Positions 36,688 to 50,600 of a DNA stretch of 64,000 bases are shown in pieces. Numbering within the stretch: position 1 is the first letter of the stretch; each line of letters begins with the position of its first letter. A program made the translations under genes and the position numbers. Origin of the DNA: Termitomyces sp. T153 (taxonomy: Eukaryota > Basidiomycota > Agaricomycetes > Agaricales > Lyophyllaceae); contig JACKQL020000002.1 of the NCBI GenBank assembly GCA_018296165.2, positions 2,356,001 to 2,420,000 on the forward strand, read 5' to 3'. The notes under the pieces are model-generated. The model ran no database searches. It had not been told where the DNA came from and saw nothing but the letters and a program-made list of their open reading frames with translations.

Positions 36688-39600
36688 ATGCGCCCACGAC
36701 ATGCCCCAACCCTTTACCCCCTTCCAGAGGTGTCTTTACACAGTCGCCATGAAGAAGATGACAAATTGAACGACGTCGATGACTCTCATCCCTGGGACGT
36801 GAAACCTCGTCCATCATACCAACAATCGCCGCCATCCACGTCAACAAGCAGATCTTTTCGAAATAGGTATCGGACAGAGTCATACGACCATAATAGCACA
36901 ATCCAAATTTCAAAGCGCCCTGACATTTACTCGCAGTTCGTCAGGCGTTATAGATCCTCGGGGCTTGGTCAGCCCGACGACCCACGAGATGACCCCGACA
37001 ATCATTATTTCCAACGAGGTCTTGGTCAACTGATCGACGCGGGAGACAATAGCGACGAAGACGAACTCGCCCGGCAATCACTTGCTGTGGGAGGAGAAGA
37101 GCACCTGACTGACGATGAAGCGATTCAACCCAGATCTCAGAAAGAACGCGAACGATTGGAATGGCAGAACTTCCTTTCGTCCGTTTTAGGGGGTCACGTC
37201 CTTAAGTCTGAAAAGACACGAATAGCATCTGCGCTACTTTCTGGTGCTGATGAACACAATACTGTTCACACCGACATCTGGTTGGGCATCCGTGCCAGAT
37301 TTCACGGGCGGACAGACGAGGAGGAACGGAAAAGGCTGGAAGAGAGGCGTATCAGAGTCGTAGACGCGGTTGTGAAGGAGATCAAAAGCTTTCGCGTGAC
37401 ACTCGATGATCAGGACGCAGACCAGCACGCAGACCCTGTCGCGTCTGCGTTGAGACAAGTCTCGACGGTACTCCATCATTTTGATGTCGCGCAATCTCTC
37501 TACCCTACTCTCAAAGCCTTATACAACGACAAACCTGCTACTACAGAGGGCGTCTTTCAAGCGCGCTTCGATACATTAAACACATGGTCAACTATTGTTA
37601 CGTCCCTAAGGCAACAGATAGATCTCCTTCGTCGTTGGACGGGCAGTAGCACTCTAGACGTTACTGAGCCGAACACTGGCAGCGAACTTCCATTTACAAA
37701 TACCACCAACAGCGCTTCCGCTTCTGAGCTCACAGTGGGTACGAGCTTCGTCGAACGCCTATTGAAGGAAGAGTCTATGCAACGTACTTTCGAGAAAGGT
37801 TTCCTTGTCACAGTTCATGCTTTTATTGGTGTTGCGCGTGACGCGCAGGTAAATCTCTCTGCTCTTTTCAAAGAGATGAATCTTCCGACATTCGAGAACG
37901 AGCTGGTTCCTTTAATATCATTTCCTACCAAGCTTTCGCAAGCCGCCCTTCGTATCCGGATCGCGCACGTTCAAAATCTGAAGGAACCGGACGTGATGAT
38001 CATTGACCAAATGACTGAGGATTTGAAGATAGGTATCGGACTTGCGTGTACATTGAAACGCCAATATAAGGCGTTCTTGGCGCCAGACCCGGGTGGGAAC
38101 TGGACGCTCCCCCAATGCATCAGTGAAGATTATGATTCGACGATCTTAGAAGCGTTATCAATTTTCTTTAGGTTGATTCACTGGAAGCTTAAGAGTGGGG
38201 CTAAAGGCATTTATTTCAAGGAGACTGACGTCCTTGAGGCACAATGGGCAACTTTCAATGACGTTAGTTTAACGGCTGCGGGGGGATCTTGTCTTGTGGC
38301 TGAACAGCTTTGGTGGGTAATAACCACTTATACCCAGGTCTGCTAACATTCTGTCTTCCTTAGTTCTCTTACCAATAAACTGATGGTACGAGTGACTAAC
38401 TACTTTGATACCCAAGTTCGTGTGCCTACGGGAGAAGAGATGAGCGAACACATCAGACATCGTACCACGGAACGCGATTTCGGTGCTCTCCGCGGAAAAT
38501 CTCTTCAGACCAAAATGACAGACCAACAGATCATAGGATGGTACGGTAAGATCTTAGACAGTGTCCGACTTAGGTACCGCAAACTTCAACGCTTTGCGCG
38601 GTACGGTCAAGATTCGCTGCAAATAATTGATTAGTCCTATTGATTGCTTATACGCAGGGTTCTGACACAACGTTTCAGCAATTCTGCGGAATATGACCTG
38701 GAAGACATCCCTCTCGATCAGTTTGTCGCGGCTCTCATAGAAACCGATCACTTTCTTGTTTACACTCAGTCTCTGGAAGAGGAGGGTGTTTATGTCGTTG
38801 CTTCCAATTCCTTATATGATCGGCCGGACTCGATTCGACGTCTCCTCACCGAGGCTTTCCATGTCGATGAGATAGCTAATGACGAAAGCAGCCGCCTTTC
38901 AGGCAACGCTGGCTATGAAGACGAAGACGAATCTCAATATTTGCTTGTTATGTCTCCCTGCAGCCACTACATTTGGAATGGCCGAGTCATGGTTCTCAAT
39001 ATCTCAAGTATGGACCTCGATGCGAAGGATAATCGGGTCAGGCTCATCGCTGATGGTCCACAACGACGACTTCTTCTTGCAAAACAAGTGTTTGCAGACG
39101 TCTTTTTGCCTCTCGACGAGGATGGAGAACCTATTGAATCAACGCTTGGCCCCCTTACATGCTTAACGGAGTTTCAAGCTCACCTTCCTAGCGTTAATAA
39201 AGAGTTAGGAAAGATTCGACGAGCTACAAATCGCCTTGCGGAGTCGATCGTGGACTCAGTACATCACGTTCGCAACTCCCTTCGTTTAGCGAGTGGTTGC
39301 CAAGAGCTACTAGGAAATTGGTACATGTTCGCTTCAGAACATGGACAACATGCGCAACGTTACATGGATCGTAACGTGTTGGCCAAATTCAACCGTCTCC
39401 TGATTAGGTTGGCGATATCGTGGGTTTCCTTTATCTGTGACGATTGTGAACATACGGATCGCCGAACATTCAAATGGGCAGTAAACGCGTTGGAATTTAC
39501 TTATTATAGAACAAAACGCAATATTCTTCAGTTGCCAGATGAACAATTCGAAACTTTGAAGCACAAAGTTGGTAGCTGCGCAAATTTCCTGCAAGGACAC

Positions 39601-41088
39601 TTCGATATTCTTGGGGCAAGATCTATCCTTGAAGCACGGAAGGAGAAGGAAAAACAAAGGCAGCAGGTGACAGACGCCCTTCTTGACGACGAGGATACAC
39701 TCTCCAAGTCTTCATCCATCGAAGATGATGATTCCATGGCTTTCTTGGATGCAAGCACTCGATTATTTTGGGAAAAGATTACAAAGTCTATCCACGAAGT
39801 AGAAACGTCTCGTACCTCACACCGAGTTGTAGGCCGCGTTCTTGATGACGATCGACCTGAGGATAGATCACTGGTATTTCTGGCCTCCTCAAGCTCAAAC
39901 ATTGCCATTCGTTGGCGGCAGGGTAAATTCATTGGTTCTGGAGCATTTGGTTCTGTCTACGCCGCTGTCAACCTGGATTCAGGTTCCGTTATGGCTGTCA
40001 AGGAGATCAAATTCCAGGAATTGTCGGGCTTGCCCACTCTCTATGCGCAGATTAGGGACGAGCTTGGCGTCATGGAGATGCTTCATCACCCCAACGTTGT
40101 AGAATACTATGGCATCGAGGTCCATCGTGACAAGGTCTATATATTTGAAGAGTTCTGTCAAGGCGGCAGTTTGGCCGCATTACTCGACCATGGAAGAATA
40201 GAGGACGAGAATATAATCCAAGTCTACACGATGCAGATGCTGGAGGGCCTCGCGTATCTTCACAAAGAGGGCGTAATACATCGTGACATCAAGCCAGATA
40301 GTGAGTTTCTTTTGCAGTTTCCCTTGCCAAAACGAACTTACAGACTTGATACCTCAGACATTCTTCTTGATCACCTCGGTGTCATCAAGTTCGTGGATTT
40401 CGGAGCTGCAAAGATCCTGGTCAAAAATCAAAAGACTATGCAACGGTCACGTCGGGTGCCTGATGCTTCACCGTCTCAAAATAATGCACAGCCCAGTTTC
40501 AATGGGCTAGCGATGAATAATAGCCTCACGGGCACTCCTATGTATATGTCACCAGAAATTATCAAGAACGACAAACGTGGTAGGAAAGGAGCTATGGATA
40601 TATGGGCTTTGGGTTGTGTCGTCCTGGAGTGTGCGACTGGCAAGAAACCATGGAGTAATCTTGACAATGAATGGTGTGTTGTTTGCCTTCTTTGTATTAT
40701 ATCACGATTCAGCATCGTTTGCAGGGCAATCATGTTCCATATCGGAGTCGCCACTCAGCATCCACCGTTGCCTGAGCCTGGACAACTCAGCGACGTAGGC
40801 ATCGACTTTATCAAGAAGTGCCTAATTATCGACCCCATGAGACGGCCTACAGCGCTAGAACTTCTGCAACACCGATGGATGATCGATTTCAGAGAAGTGC
40901 TAAAGAACTACGAGGCGGCGGAAAGAGCCAACAGCCCGCCGGTACATATGCCCTCGGACGAGTCATTCGAAAATGCTACTGTGGCTAAGCAAGCCGCTAT
41001 CATACAAGAGAAGGAAATCGAGGAAATAGCACGAGCATCGCCGGTGACCCCTCCTCTTTCTCTTGTTCTGGACGACGGGGTCTATTAG
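36688..41088 (+). CDS. ssk2: SSK2/SSK22-type MAP kinase kinase kinase
   Basis: MAPKKK of the high-osmolarity (HOG) stress pathway, acting below the Ssk1 response regulator and above Pbs2. The start chosen is ATG 36688 (MRPRHAPTLYPLPEV). A long N-terminal regulatory region of about 1,050 residues has few introns (donor near 38314, a second near 38600). The kinase domain starts IRWRQGKFIGSGAFGSVYAA with Lys in VMAVKEIKF. It has HRDIKPDNILLD (made across an intron near 40300), DFGAAK, the activation segment NNSLTGTPMYMSPEI, and DIWALGCVVLECATGKKPW. The IDPMRRPTALELLQHRWM segment ends the domain, followed by a short tail and a stop at 41086-41088. About 1,390 residues. Ssk1-binding activity is inferred from family, not visible directly. 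Confidence 0.93.
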
Positions 41089-41400
41089 AATTTGGGACTT
41101 TCGCATCTGGACAATCTATACTTCTCACGCAAATGTACTTTACCTGCACCTGCTTTGTCCACATTTGACTCTTGTACTGATATTTCTAGTTGATTCTCAT
41201 GTACTATAAGTAGTAGGCGGTAACTTCACTATGAATGCCGATTAGGCTTGTAGGACAACCATGGCCCTAATCGACATTTGAGTTGATTGATCCCGGGTCC
41301 GTAGGTCAGTGATGGAGTACGCAAAGAATGTAGAACTAAATAAGACTTTTATCCACAAGTCAAGTAAGTATAAAGTAAATTCAACGAAGTAAGTTACGTA

Positions 41401-41428
41401 CCCTCAGTTCTATTCTGCGAACTGAGGG
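41401..41428. repeat. Perfect 10-bp inverted repeat (stem-loop)
   Basis: CCCTCAGTTC (41401-41410) and GAACTGAGGG (41419-41428) are exact reverse complements around an 8-nt loop. It lies about 310 bp past the MAPKKK stop and about 460 bp past the stop of the convergent membrane-protein gene. It could fold in RNA from either strand; function unknown. Confidence 0.8.
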
Positions 41429-41492
41429 TTTCCAAATCCAGAAAATAATTTATATCGATGATCGTAAGGTGTGGTTGGAAAGAACTGTACTA

Positions 41493-41698
41493 TCATCCCG
41501 GCGTCCATCAACTATAGCGGAATAGAATAGAAATATGCATTCAGATTCGAAGGTCGTAAAATTCATCATTTACTGAGGTACACTCAGTCTGCAGTAGAAG
41601 ATCGACCACGTCTCGCAACGCGCGTCAATAGGGGTGTGGCGTCGGCGAATTATATAACCCAAATCGTGAACGCAAGCGTTTCATTCCGACGTCCGTCA
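41493..41698. repeat. Two diverged copies of a short repeat in a gene-free spacer
   Basis: TCATCCCGGCGTCCATCA (41493-41510) and TCATTCCGACGTCCGTCA (41681-41698) match at 15 of 18 bases in the same orientation. Looser similarity continues for roughly 50-60 bp (GGAATA...CATTCA...GATTC...GAAGG). They sit in the 795-bp convergent spacer 41089-41883, which otherwise shows no gene. They may be a decayed duplication or element remnant. Confidence 0.5.
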
Positions 41699-41883
41699 TA
41701 TAGATAGAGTACTGTGGAATAAAAGTATAACATTCATGAGATTCTAAGGAATCGAAGGAGTCATTCAACACACTCGGTACGTCAAGTCTATGATGAGAGA
41801 TGGTATATCTGAAAACATTTTGGACATGCAAAGACTATTACAAAAAAGCAGACTAGCTAAAAATCTGATAAAGATACGATAGA

Positions 41884-44494
41884 TCACTCTATGATCCAGC
41901 GCTTTTGGCTATCTGACCGACTGTGACCCCTATCACTATACATATAGTAGCTTGCCAGACTTCCAAAACTTGTGTCACTTGAACGCGTGTCACTCCTCAT
42001 GAGGCGGCTGTCACCGCCACCAGAATGTGATGAACCATTGGATACTTTTCGTGCTATCGTATACGCATTCGGTAGCAGCGTTACTGGGGAAGTTTCGAGG
42101 GGCTTTACTGAGCTATTGAAGGATCGTGGGCTCTGGACGATAGTGATACGTGAGACCTCCTGGCTTCGACCGAATGTAGCGGCAAAGGTAGGAACGAGCT
42201 TCTCGTTGGACGGGAAGTCAACCTTCCCTTCATCGGACCGTCCGTGAAAGCGGAGGTCATCGTCAGACAGATTTTGCTGAACATCGACTATTTTAGATTA
42301 ATATTGTTGCTGACAAGTAGCGTTGAAGTTGAAAAACTTACGATAACGAAGCAAACCCTTGCCAAAGTTGTACCGGCAGACAACGCCAAGGACCAGTGAA
42401 ACAACAGTGAGGAAGACGGACGCGGTTGCCATTATGCTGAAGAACCTCCATGTCACGAAAGCCCAACGGAAGGTGGTAGAGAAAAACATGACACTCCATC
42501 CTCCCAGATATAAGATGGACAACATTAAAAATATGAACATTGGCACACGGAGCTCCCGACGAACAGCAACCCAGCCCTACTCGCTAATAAGCACGTCAAG
42601 TAGCAGTTGTAGACATGAACATACCGTCATCAACCACGGTACCAATAGCTTGATAGAACCAAATTAGCAGTGTCTCAACGAATCAACAATTGCAAGGGGC
42701 TTACCACAAGCGTAATGAAGGAGGTTACTTTGTACAAAGTCTCAAAGTCAACCAAGTCACCAATGGGGCTATTGAACAGTTGATCAAGCCACAAAGACAC
42801 CGTGACCGCCATAAAAAACATGGAGAGCTGAATGGTGATGTACAAAGTAAGGACAATCTTGTAGACGCGGTTGATAGTTAATGAGGCTCCAACACGTTTG
42901 AACGTCTGCCATCCAAATGACTAAGTTGATACTTAGGCGAAGTCTTAGTATGTTAGTATAGGGAAAGAATTACCTTGAAAAGATTCCAAGTTAAGAAGCT
43001 AGAGATCAGCAATGCGAGAACGTTGAATGCGAGGCTTGTAAACTCCGCAATGCCCCGGTCACGCCAATAGCTGGGAAGTAATGACATCGATACTCTGCTA
43101 CACGCCCCGTTCGTGATTACGCGAGTGAAGTACGACTTGAAATCCGCAGTGTGTTTGATTTCGAAGGCTGCCCAGGCGGTGGCCATCATGTGAGTCAAAA
43201 GAGACGCCAAGATATGAGGGATTGACTCGTTAAGAAGGGCGACAACCGACATGCCGAGTACCCAAAACTGGAATGCAATGAACACAATGTCCTCGCGAAT
43301 AGTGTTATGAAGGCTGTTGGAAGACTCATCAGAAGTTCATTCTTACAGAGTGTCAGTTGAACCTACACCGATACGGGCCAATTCAGAGCCCAAACACACG
43401 TCGGATTCAAAGTGGTGTCTCTGAAGCCCATTCCACTGATGTTGACGCTGGTCTTACCGTTCTCTTCAAAAGCAAGAATCCTAGGCATACTTCGTGTGGA
43501 TAGCTGAGGGTGCATCAGACGGTCCTTGCGGTCATAAAGAATTTGGAATCACAAACCTCCCGATGTTCATGGAAATCGTCCTCGTCTTTGGCATAATCGT
43601 CGAGAATAACAGAAGGGCTAGTATCCGCCGGTCTGACGAGGACGGTCACCGTTGAAGAGCCGACAGAATCGGAACCTATCGTAGCAGACGCGACAGTTTT
43701 CGACCGAAGGGCGAGGGTCAGGTTTGAAGAGAGAGAAGTCGAAATGGGAGTAGCCGTAAGGATCGGAATAGACCCTGAATAGATGACAGCCTCCGAAGAC
43801 CTTGTACCAATACCTGAAATCGTGGAAGAGGAACTCCCTTCTACTTCAGCGTTAATCGAATTTATGCCTTTTGTCCCGTTCCATACAACAAAGCATTGTT
43901 CCCCGTCGAGATTGAGATCACTTTGCACCCATGAACACATAAAAAGGGTGTTGCCGTGGAGAATGGGAAGGCTATCATTAACGGCGTTCCCTTTCACCAC
44001 GATACCATACAGGAAAGAGGATGCGTCAGCATTGATAGCGAAAGCTTTGATCTGAAACGAAAGTTGGATAACAAAGTGAATGAGTGAAAAGGCGGAATAA
44101 GCAATCGTAAGTTTGGAGAAGGTAATCCTATCCCACTGTCAAAGCACATTGAATTTCCATACAACTCATACCAGAAAAGGATATACCACAAGTCCTGAGC
44201 TTGCAGTAGTAGAGTTCCACAACTGCTTGACACGCATGCTCACAACTTATTCAATGGTCAAATATGAAGTGGCTAGCTAATCCGATCAAACTCACCCTGG
44301 CTAGACGAAACAGAAGTAAAGACTGGAAAACCACTAGGGCGCCAAAGCAAACGTTGAACTCCAACTACAAAGTCGTGAATGGACCAGCCTGGGAACAAAA
44401 GGCAGAATAGAAAGAGAAAATAGAGAACCTGGGAGAAGAGGGTAAACAAGATCCTCAATTACTTATTACTATATTTGATCACCACGGTCGCCAT
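41884..44494 (-). CDS. Uncharacterised multipass membrane protein with extracellular domain
   Basis: I do not recognise a named family, although it reads like a protein conserved in agaricomycetes. A likely first exon from ATG 44494 spliced at a CAG acceptor gives a signal-like start (MATV then VLYFLFLFCLLFPGWSI). A luminal or extracellular part of about 300 residues follows, with N-glycosylation sites and Cys (FMCSWVQSDLNLDGEQCFVV) and a Ser/Thr-rich stretch. Then come about seven hydrophobic segments: FIAFQFWVLGMSVVALL, IPHILASLLTHMMATAWAAF, FTSLAFNVLALLISSFL, YKIVLTLYITIQLSMFFMAV, FITLVLLVPWLMTGWVAV, MFIFLMLSILYLGGWSVMFF and SIMATASVFLTVVSLVLGVV. The cytosolic tail is Ser-rich and ends WIIE at the stop 41884-41886. 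Seven spans plus an ectodomain resemble a receptor layout, but this is inference. Confidence 0.75.
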
Positions 44495-44644
44495 CAGCTG
44501 TTGGATATCTACTTAGATGATTTCCTTTTTCATCCATCACAATCACAAAAACGTGCAATGGTTACTGATAGCTTAGAGAAATCTGATCAAACAATGCTTG
44601 CCAATAAGTGTGAGCTAGAAAGTACATGCCCCAGTATCACCTCC

Positions 44645-47600
44645 CTACACTAGATACCAGTGTTTCTCCCCCACAAACCAGAATACTCCTTTATCTTCTC
44701 GATCATCCAGTGCAGCCACATTGAGGTTGTTCCATACAATCGCAGGGTCAGTTCGCATCTTGAGGAATCCATCTTCTACAAGAAATCGAACTAGATCGCC
44801 AACTTCTTGCCTGTCATAGACTGATCGTAATCTCCATCGAAGCTCACCCTAGCAACGATTGTTCAAACGTGGATCGGTAGAAACTGCTCTCACAAACCTG
44901 CGTTATGCCTGGGCGGAATACAATGATGCCCATTACTGCCTTGAGAGCAGCTTCCCAAAAGTCCACAATCTTGTGGCCTGATATGTCGAGCCAGCGCCGA
45001 GGGAAGATTCTTGTTGCGGGGTCCTCGGAGACGAGAATAGTCCAGTCTTTTACGTATGCGGAAGAAACAAGGACCAGTGAGGAATACCCGGCCCAGAACA
45101 ACATTGGGACAGGTGATTCCGTCATCTTCTTGATAATAGAAAACAGCTGTTCACTTGTTACAGCAACATTTGTGTTTGTCTCGAAAAACAGAAATCGAAT
45201 CAGATTGTTTTGCTGTAATATTACAAAACTCACACGTAGATGACTTTTGGTGACACCATGTTCAGCGCCGTGTCGGACAATTGTCAGTATGTGTATTGCC
45301 AACTCCCTTTCTTCAGGGCTCAAGCCGTCGTTGAAGGACGTCCATTCTTCCTCGAGACAGACCATACAATCTGCCAACCCGATGTTGGTCATTCGTTTAC
45401 ATGACGCGATTCCTCCGTCGACGGATTGGCCATGGGCAGGATCATACTCAGTAGGTAAACTCAATGTTGTTTGCGCCGGCGATGAATCCGGTGTTGTAAT
45501 CTGAGGCTGTGATAGTGACGTGACTATTGTGCGGATATGCACTGCTGTCTCAATTTGATCATCATCTAGACATCCTTGAGTCCGGAAGATCATCAGGATT
45601 CTAGGGACACAGACCTGCTTTCTTGCTGTTCCAGTCAAGGGCTGGGCGACAAGATTGAGCATGAGACGTATCGACTTTGAAGTCGACCTTGAGAGACTTC
45701 ATGACGAGAGAGATAGCGTAAAGATGAATAAGACCAACCTTATTCTCCGATGCAAGCTGGATGAGAGCAGCAGAATCACCATCTGATGCAATAAGGGGCC
45801 ATTCTCTCCACGTGCCGCCATCCTGTAATGATAACTCCTCAAGTGCTGTGGCATCTTGAAAAGTCTCCCGAGGAATTGACCCTCCAACCGCGTTTTGATT
45901 ACTGATGCAAAATAGACGATCAGAAATTGGAGACGCGGAAGGTCGATGAACAGTCACCCTTCAGATATTTTAAGCTGCCTTCCAGGCATCTGTTTCTGAG
46001 GATCCCGAACCAGTTTCGAGAGTACACCACGGCTGAGTAAGTTCTTGGTAGCAACAGAGACATAATTCTCCCCGATAGTATGCAGAAGTGTAGACGCAAG
46101 CTCTGCGTGATAGCGCTCATATGGAGTACCAAGTGTCACCTAACGCCAATGAGCACGATTGACTCTTTCGTCTGCTGTAAGCTTACTTTCAACGCAGCCT
46201 CCGCCAAAGCAACAGCCTCAAGGGAAGTTTCCCCAACAGGAGGCATATCTTCTGGCGTCTTGAGAAATGGCTGACGGAGCATTTGTTTCTCACGTCCTTC
46301 CTCGACAACCGCGTTCCAAACAAAATCCCAAGATGGAACATTTGATGTGCTTTCCACGACATCATACTCGGCCAAAAGCATATCGACTGAAGCAGAAAGA
46401 GTTGTTCCAGCACTTTCTTTCGGCTGAGCGAAACCGACGCGTCTGTGCAGAAGTGAGAGCACCGCCACGACCGCTGAGATGAGGTACTTACAAAGCATTC
46501 TTGTCGACATGCTGCCTCAGAAATTCGACGTGTTTGATCAAGTTGAAATTGCTGGCACTCATGGGGTCGTCGTCGGGTAGGAGTGGAGTACCTCGATGTT
46601 GCACCCAAATCTCATACCACCTATCTTCAAGGCGATTTAGATACGCTTCATTTCCTGGCGTTTCTCGAATATGTGCTAGACGCTGACGTACGGTGTTCCG
46701 AGGAACAGCAGGGAATACTTGCTCGAACGCAGCCCAATCGAGCCTCGGTAGGTTGCGACATCGTGCACGTATGATAGCAGAGGCGTCACGAGCAAGTTCT
46801 TCATAATCACGGTTCCATTGGAACCTGTGCCGTCGCAATGTTTTGGGCTTGGGCTTCACAGCTTCATCTAGAACTACAGATATGTTTCGTTATCCAGTGC
46901 TAAGAAGATCCCATGAAAACAAACCTTCAGTGCTCTTCCCTTTGCGCTTTCGTTTGGCTTTGTCTTGACACGGTACAAGAGGTGGTCCCTGCATAGCAAT
47001 CAAAGTCTCTACCGGCTTCTCGGGAGGATTGACAGCAACAGTTAAAGGTGCAGGGTCCACTGGGACAGGTACAATCCTGGTAGGGAAAGTCCGCCTTATT
47101 GCACCTTTCAGAACCTTCCTCGCTACCAGGTTGGCCTCTCGCACCGCCTCGTTGATCTCATCTTCCCATTTTCCGAGGTCCTTTATGGAGCCAGCCTGCA
47201 GGAAACGGACTCGTATTCGACGTAGGCGAACATCGGCAGCTGGCTCCAGCGGCATCGGGTAGAGACGTCGTATCATATTATCCCATTCTTCTTCCCTCAG
47301 CTGACGAGCGTCGGCGGCTTTTTTCGCGAGCGATGCCTTTGTAGCGGTAGCCCGTTTGGCTTTCTTCTCGCCAGCAGCCCGCGTGGCCTTCTTGCGGAGC
47401 TTCTCTATGTCTCTCAGAAGCTTCAGATGGGTAGTGTGGAAGAAGCTTCTGACAGACTGTTGTGGCGCACTAATGACCCACGATATTTTCTCGATTTGTG
47501 TGGTTCCTTCATCTTCACCTTCCAAAGGAGTCTTCCCGGTAGCTGCATCAGCAAACTGCCTAAGGTACTGACTCTGATGCCATGTCAAAATATACTCCGA

Positions 47601-50600
47601 ATTCCAAGACACTTGACGGCGAAGGGAACGTGCAACACTGACGGGTACACTCATTGGGCCAGTAGCACTGGTCATATTTGCCGTGACAATGTCTGTTCTA
47701 GTGCTCGCTTCCTGAAGCAGACGCCAAAAGTTCATCGCGTTAGTGGTAGACCCGACGGCAACATCCTGCCAGAAAGGAGGAGACATCTCAGAAGTAGCCC
47801 ATACATGTATTGGAGCAATATCATTGAAATGCCAATATGTTGGTGCGGCCATTGGAGTGCTAACGGTCCAACCGTCAAGAGAAGCTATGTCGAAAGCGTT
47901 TGGTCTACCTTCGTTTACTTCGCAGGTTATCCACGGAGTATCGGACTTGGACGATTGAAGTGGAGTTACTAACTTCAGAGCGCGAAGGGTCTCCAAGATG
48001 TCAAGAAACCTGGAACGAGCACGAGATCTGCCGATTTGAAGTGTGGTGTTGATAGTGGGGGGGAGATCGCGTACAAGCGTTTGGCACCCCTCTGGAGTTG
48101 CAATAAACCTGGTTAGATCATCACTGTGGGACAGTGAAGACACAAGGGAACAGTAGAGACCGAGAGAAATGTCATGACAGAAGAACGATAGATCTACAAT
48201 TCGTTTTTCGTGTGATATGATGTTTGAAGATGGGTTCCGGTTTTCAAAGGCACCAAGAGTGGATAAATGGAATTCGCGGCAACGAACAGCCTTGCCAACA
48301 ATGAATCCATACAATTGGGCCAGTGTCGTCCTCTCTGTCAAAAGAACATCTCGAATGACGGAGTCATTATAGGAGAAAAGCTGTTTAGCTCGAGAGATGT
48401 TTTTGCTCCAACGCTCCTTGCGATCATCACCTGGCTGCTCCATTTGCAACAGTTGTAAAGGAAGAGCCCCTCTGGGTATAGAAGCTGGATCGGCACCGTA
48501 CTCTACATGCTCGTCTATTTTGACAAAATTACCTGGATGTGGAGTAGATTGAATACCACGCGACAGGTCAGCAAGAAAGGCATTCAATTTTTCTTGCGAA
48601 ATGGACGGGAGGTAAACGATGCAAACTGGCCGTCGAATACCTGTGTGAGTCATCACCGAAGTCTTGAGCTGTTTAATTCGACCTCGTTTCTCCAGGTTGT
48701 TGAAGGTCGACACTGCTGTACGTTTGTCTGTCCTGGTACCGGCAGGAGCGCTAGTCGGTTCGCCAGCCTTCGTCATAGCTTCCAGCAGAGCTATGTGTTC
48801 CTCAAAAAAATCCTTCGTTTGAATATTGACGATCCCCCCCATGTTCTCAACAACACGATAGAGCTCGTTTTCTCGGCGAAGGTGAGAAACGTTGACTCTT
48901 GTTCCTTTTTGAGATCCTTGATTTATGGATTCTTCCTCTGCATAAATCTTGTCGATGCTGGGAGACAATTTCGGCACGTCCGCTCGCAGTGTCGCTAGTG
49001 AAGCCATCAACGTTCGATGTGTACTTTGATGTCTCGAACTCTCAGTATGTAGTCGATGAGAATCACTCTCGCCCTTTATTGATAAGAGATGAGGTGATTC
49101 CATTCTGTAGCAACGACGAATGAAAAACTTACGGATGCACCATGATGCATTCGTTCTGCATACTCTAAGACGTCTGCCATGAGAGCAGGATCAATTGAGA
49201 CCTCACTGAGCTCGGGATGAGAGGGTGCTCCAGAAGTGGAAACTACCTCATGAGATACACCTTGAGAACGAGGCAGTATAGACCGAAGTTGAGTCGATTG
49301 TGCGGAAGATGTAGACGACAGTTGAGTAGGATCTGTTTGAAGAAAAGATGCCTGGAAAGATACTGACTGTTCTAAGAGTGGCTCGGAAGAGGATGATGAG
49401 TAGTCAGGGATCGGTGCATTGGACGAGATGACACGGGAAGATTCCGAAGTAGCGAGCATATCAGGTACTATGTTATCACTGGAACGGTCGAGTTGATCAA
49501 TGATGATGACCGAACTTTCAAGATGACCAGAAGGTTCAGACGCGAATCGGGTACGTTTTGACGCGCCGGATTCTGCTTCGTCTCCGGAAATCGTTTCAAT
49601 AGGAGCCTCGGAACCTTTAGCATCAGGCTTTATTCTAGCCCTTTTCCTAGAGGACGAGGTAACTTGGTCGATTGTCACAGTTCCATTTCTCCGCGCCGAT
49701 GTGCGCTGAGACGCGGGAAGCGCGGCTTCGTCTGTATGGGAGGCAGCTTTGGATAGTTTGCTTCGTTTTTTCGTCGCTGGAGGTATCTCTTCTTGCGGCC
49801 GATCGCTTTCTTTTTGCTTCCCTTTCGGTGGTCGACCGCGCTTTTTCGGGACTTTAGTGTTTTCGTGCAACGAGTCTGTACATTTATTTCGTCAGGGCCA
49901 CAATGGAAGCGCTCTATCGTATAACTTACCGGCCCCTTCCGTCGTAGTCAGCCGTCTCTTCTTGTTTGGCCCGGGCTGCCCGTTCTTTTCTTTCTCAGCA
50001 GGGACAGCTTCTTCCAACTTCCGCTTTTGAGCCTGTTTTCGAAGCGATTTGGGATCTTCTCCAACAGGATATTTTCTGGGTCGGCCCTGTTTGACGGTCC
50101 CATCTGCAAGAATGGGATTTTTCAATGTGCGCTTTTTCCCCGACGGTTTTTCGGTGTCTTTGAAAGAATCTTGGTACTGGTGTAGCGCGTTCTGATCTTT
50201 GTAAAACAGATTTGCATTCACGGGCAAGAATTCTCCGACGTTGGAAAAATCAACGTCACTGTAGCCTGCACTATTGTTATCCAGCTTCTCTTTGGCAAGA
50301 AGCTGGCGATATGAAGCCACTGTAAAATATCGATGTCGGCGCTCTCTGCCACTGGTCTCCATGAGTCCTGCGATACCAAGGTCGCTAAGATGGGGCGGAG
50401 GGGGGAACTTCTCTGCTCGCGTAAGAAGAAGCTCAATAGTCCGTTTGTCGAACTGACAAAGGGCGACGGAAAGTTCCTGTAGATATAATTCGAGCTAAAA
50501 ACGAAACACGAGAGAGAATGACCAACGTTTAGAGTCATTCCGACCATTCCTGATTCTTCGAGCAGGTCGAAAATCTGTTTGTGAATTGTGATGTTCATTT

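Noticed and set aside
47427..47972. 181-codon plus-strand frame
   Set aside because: Lies wholly antisense to a well-supported exon of the TFIIIC subunit, with no domain; a shadow frame. Similar antisense frames occur opposite RIC1, ABCC and ATG26 exons.
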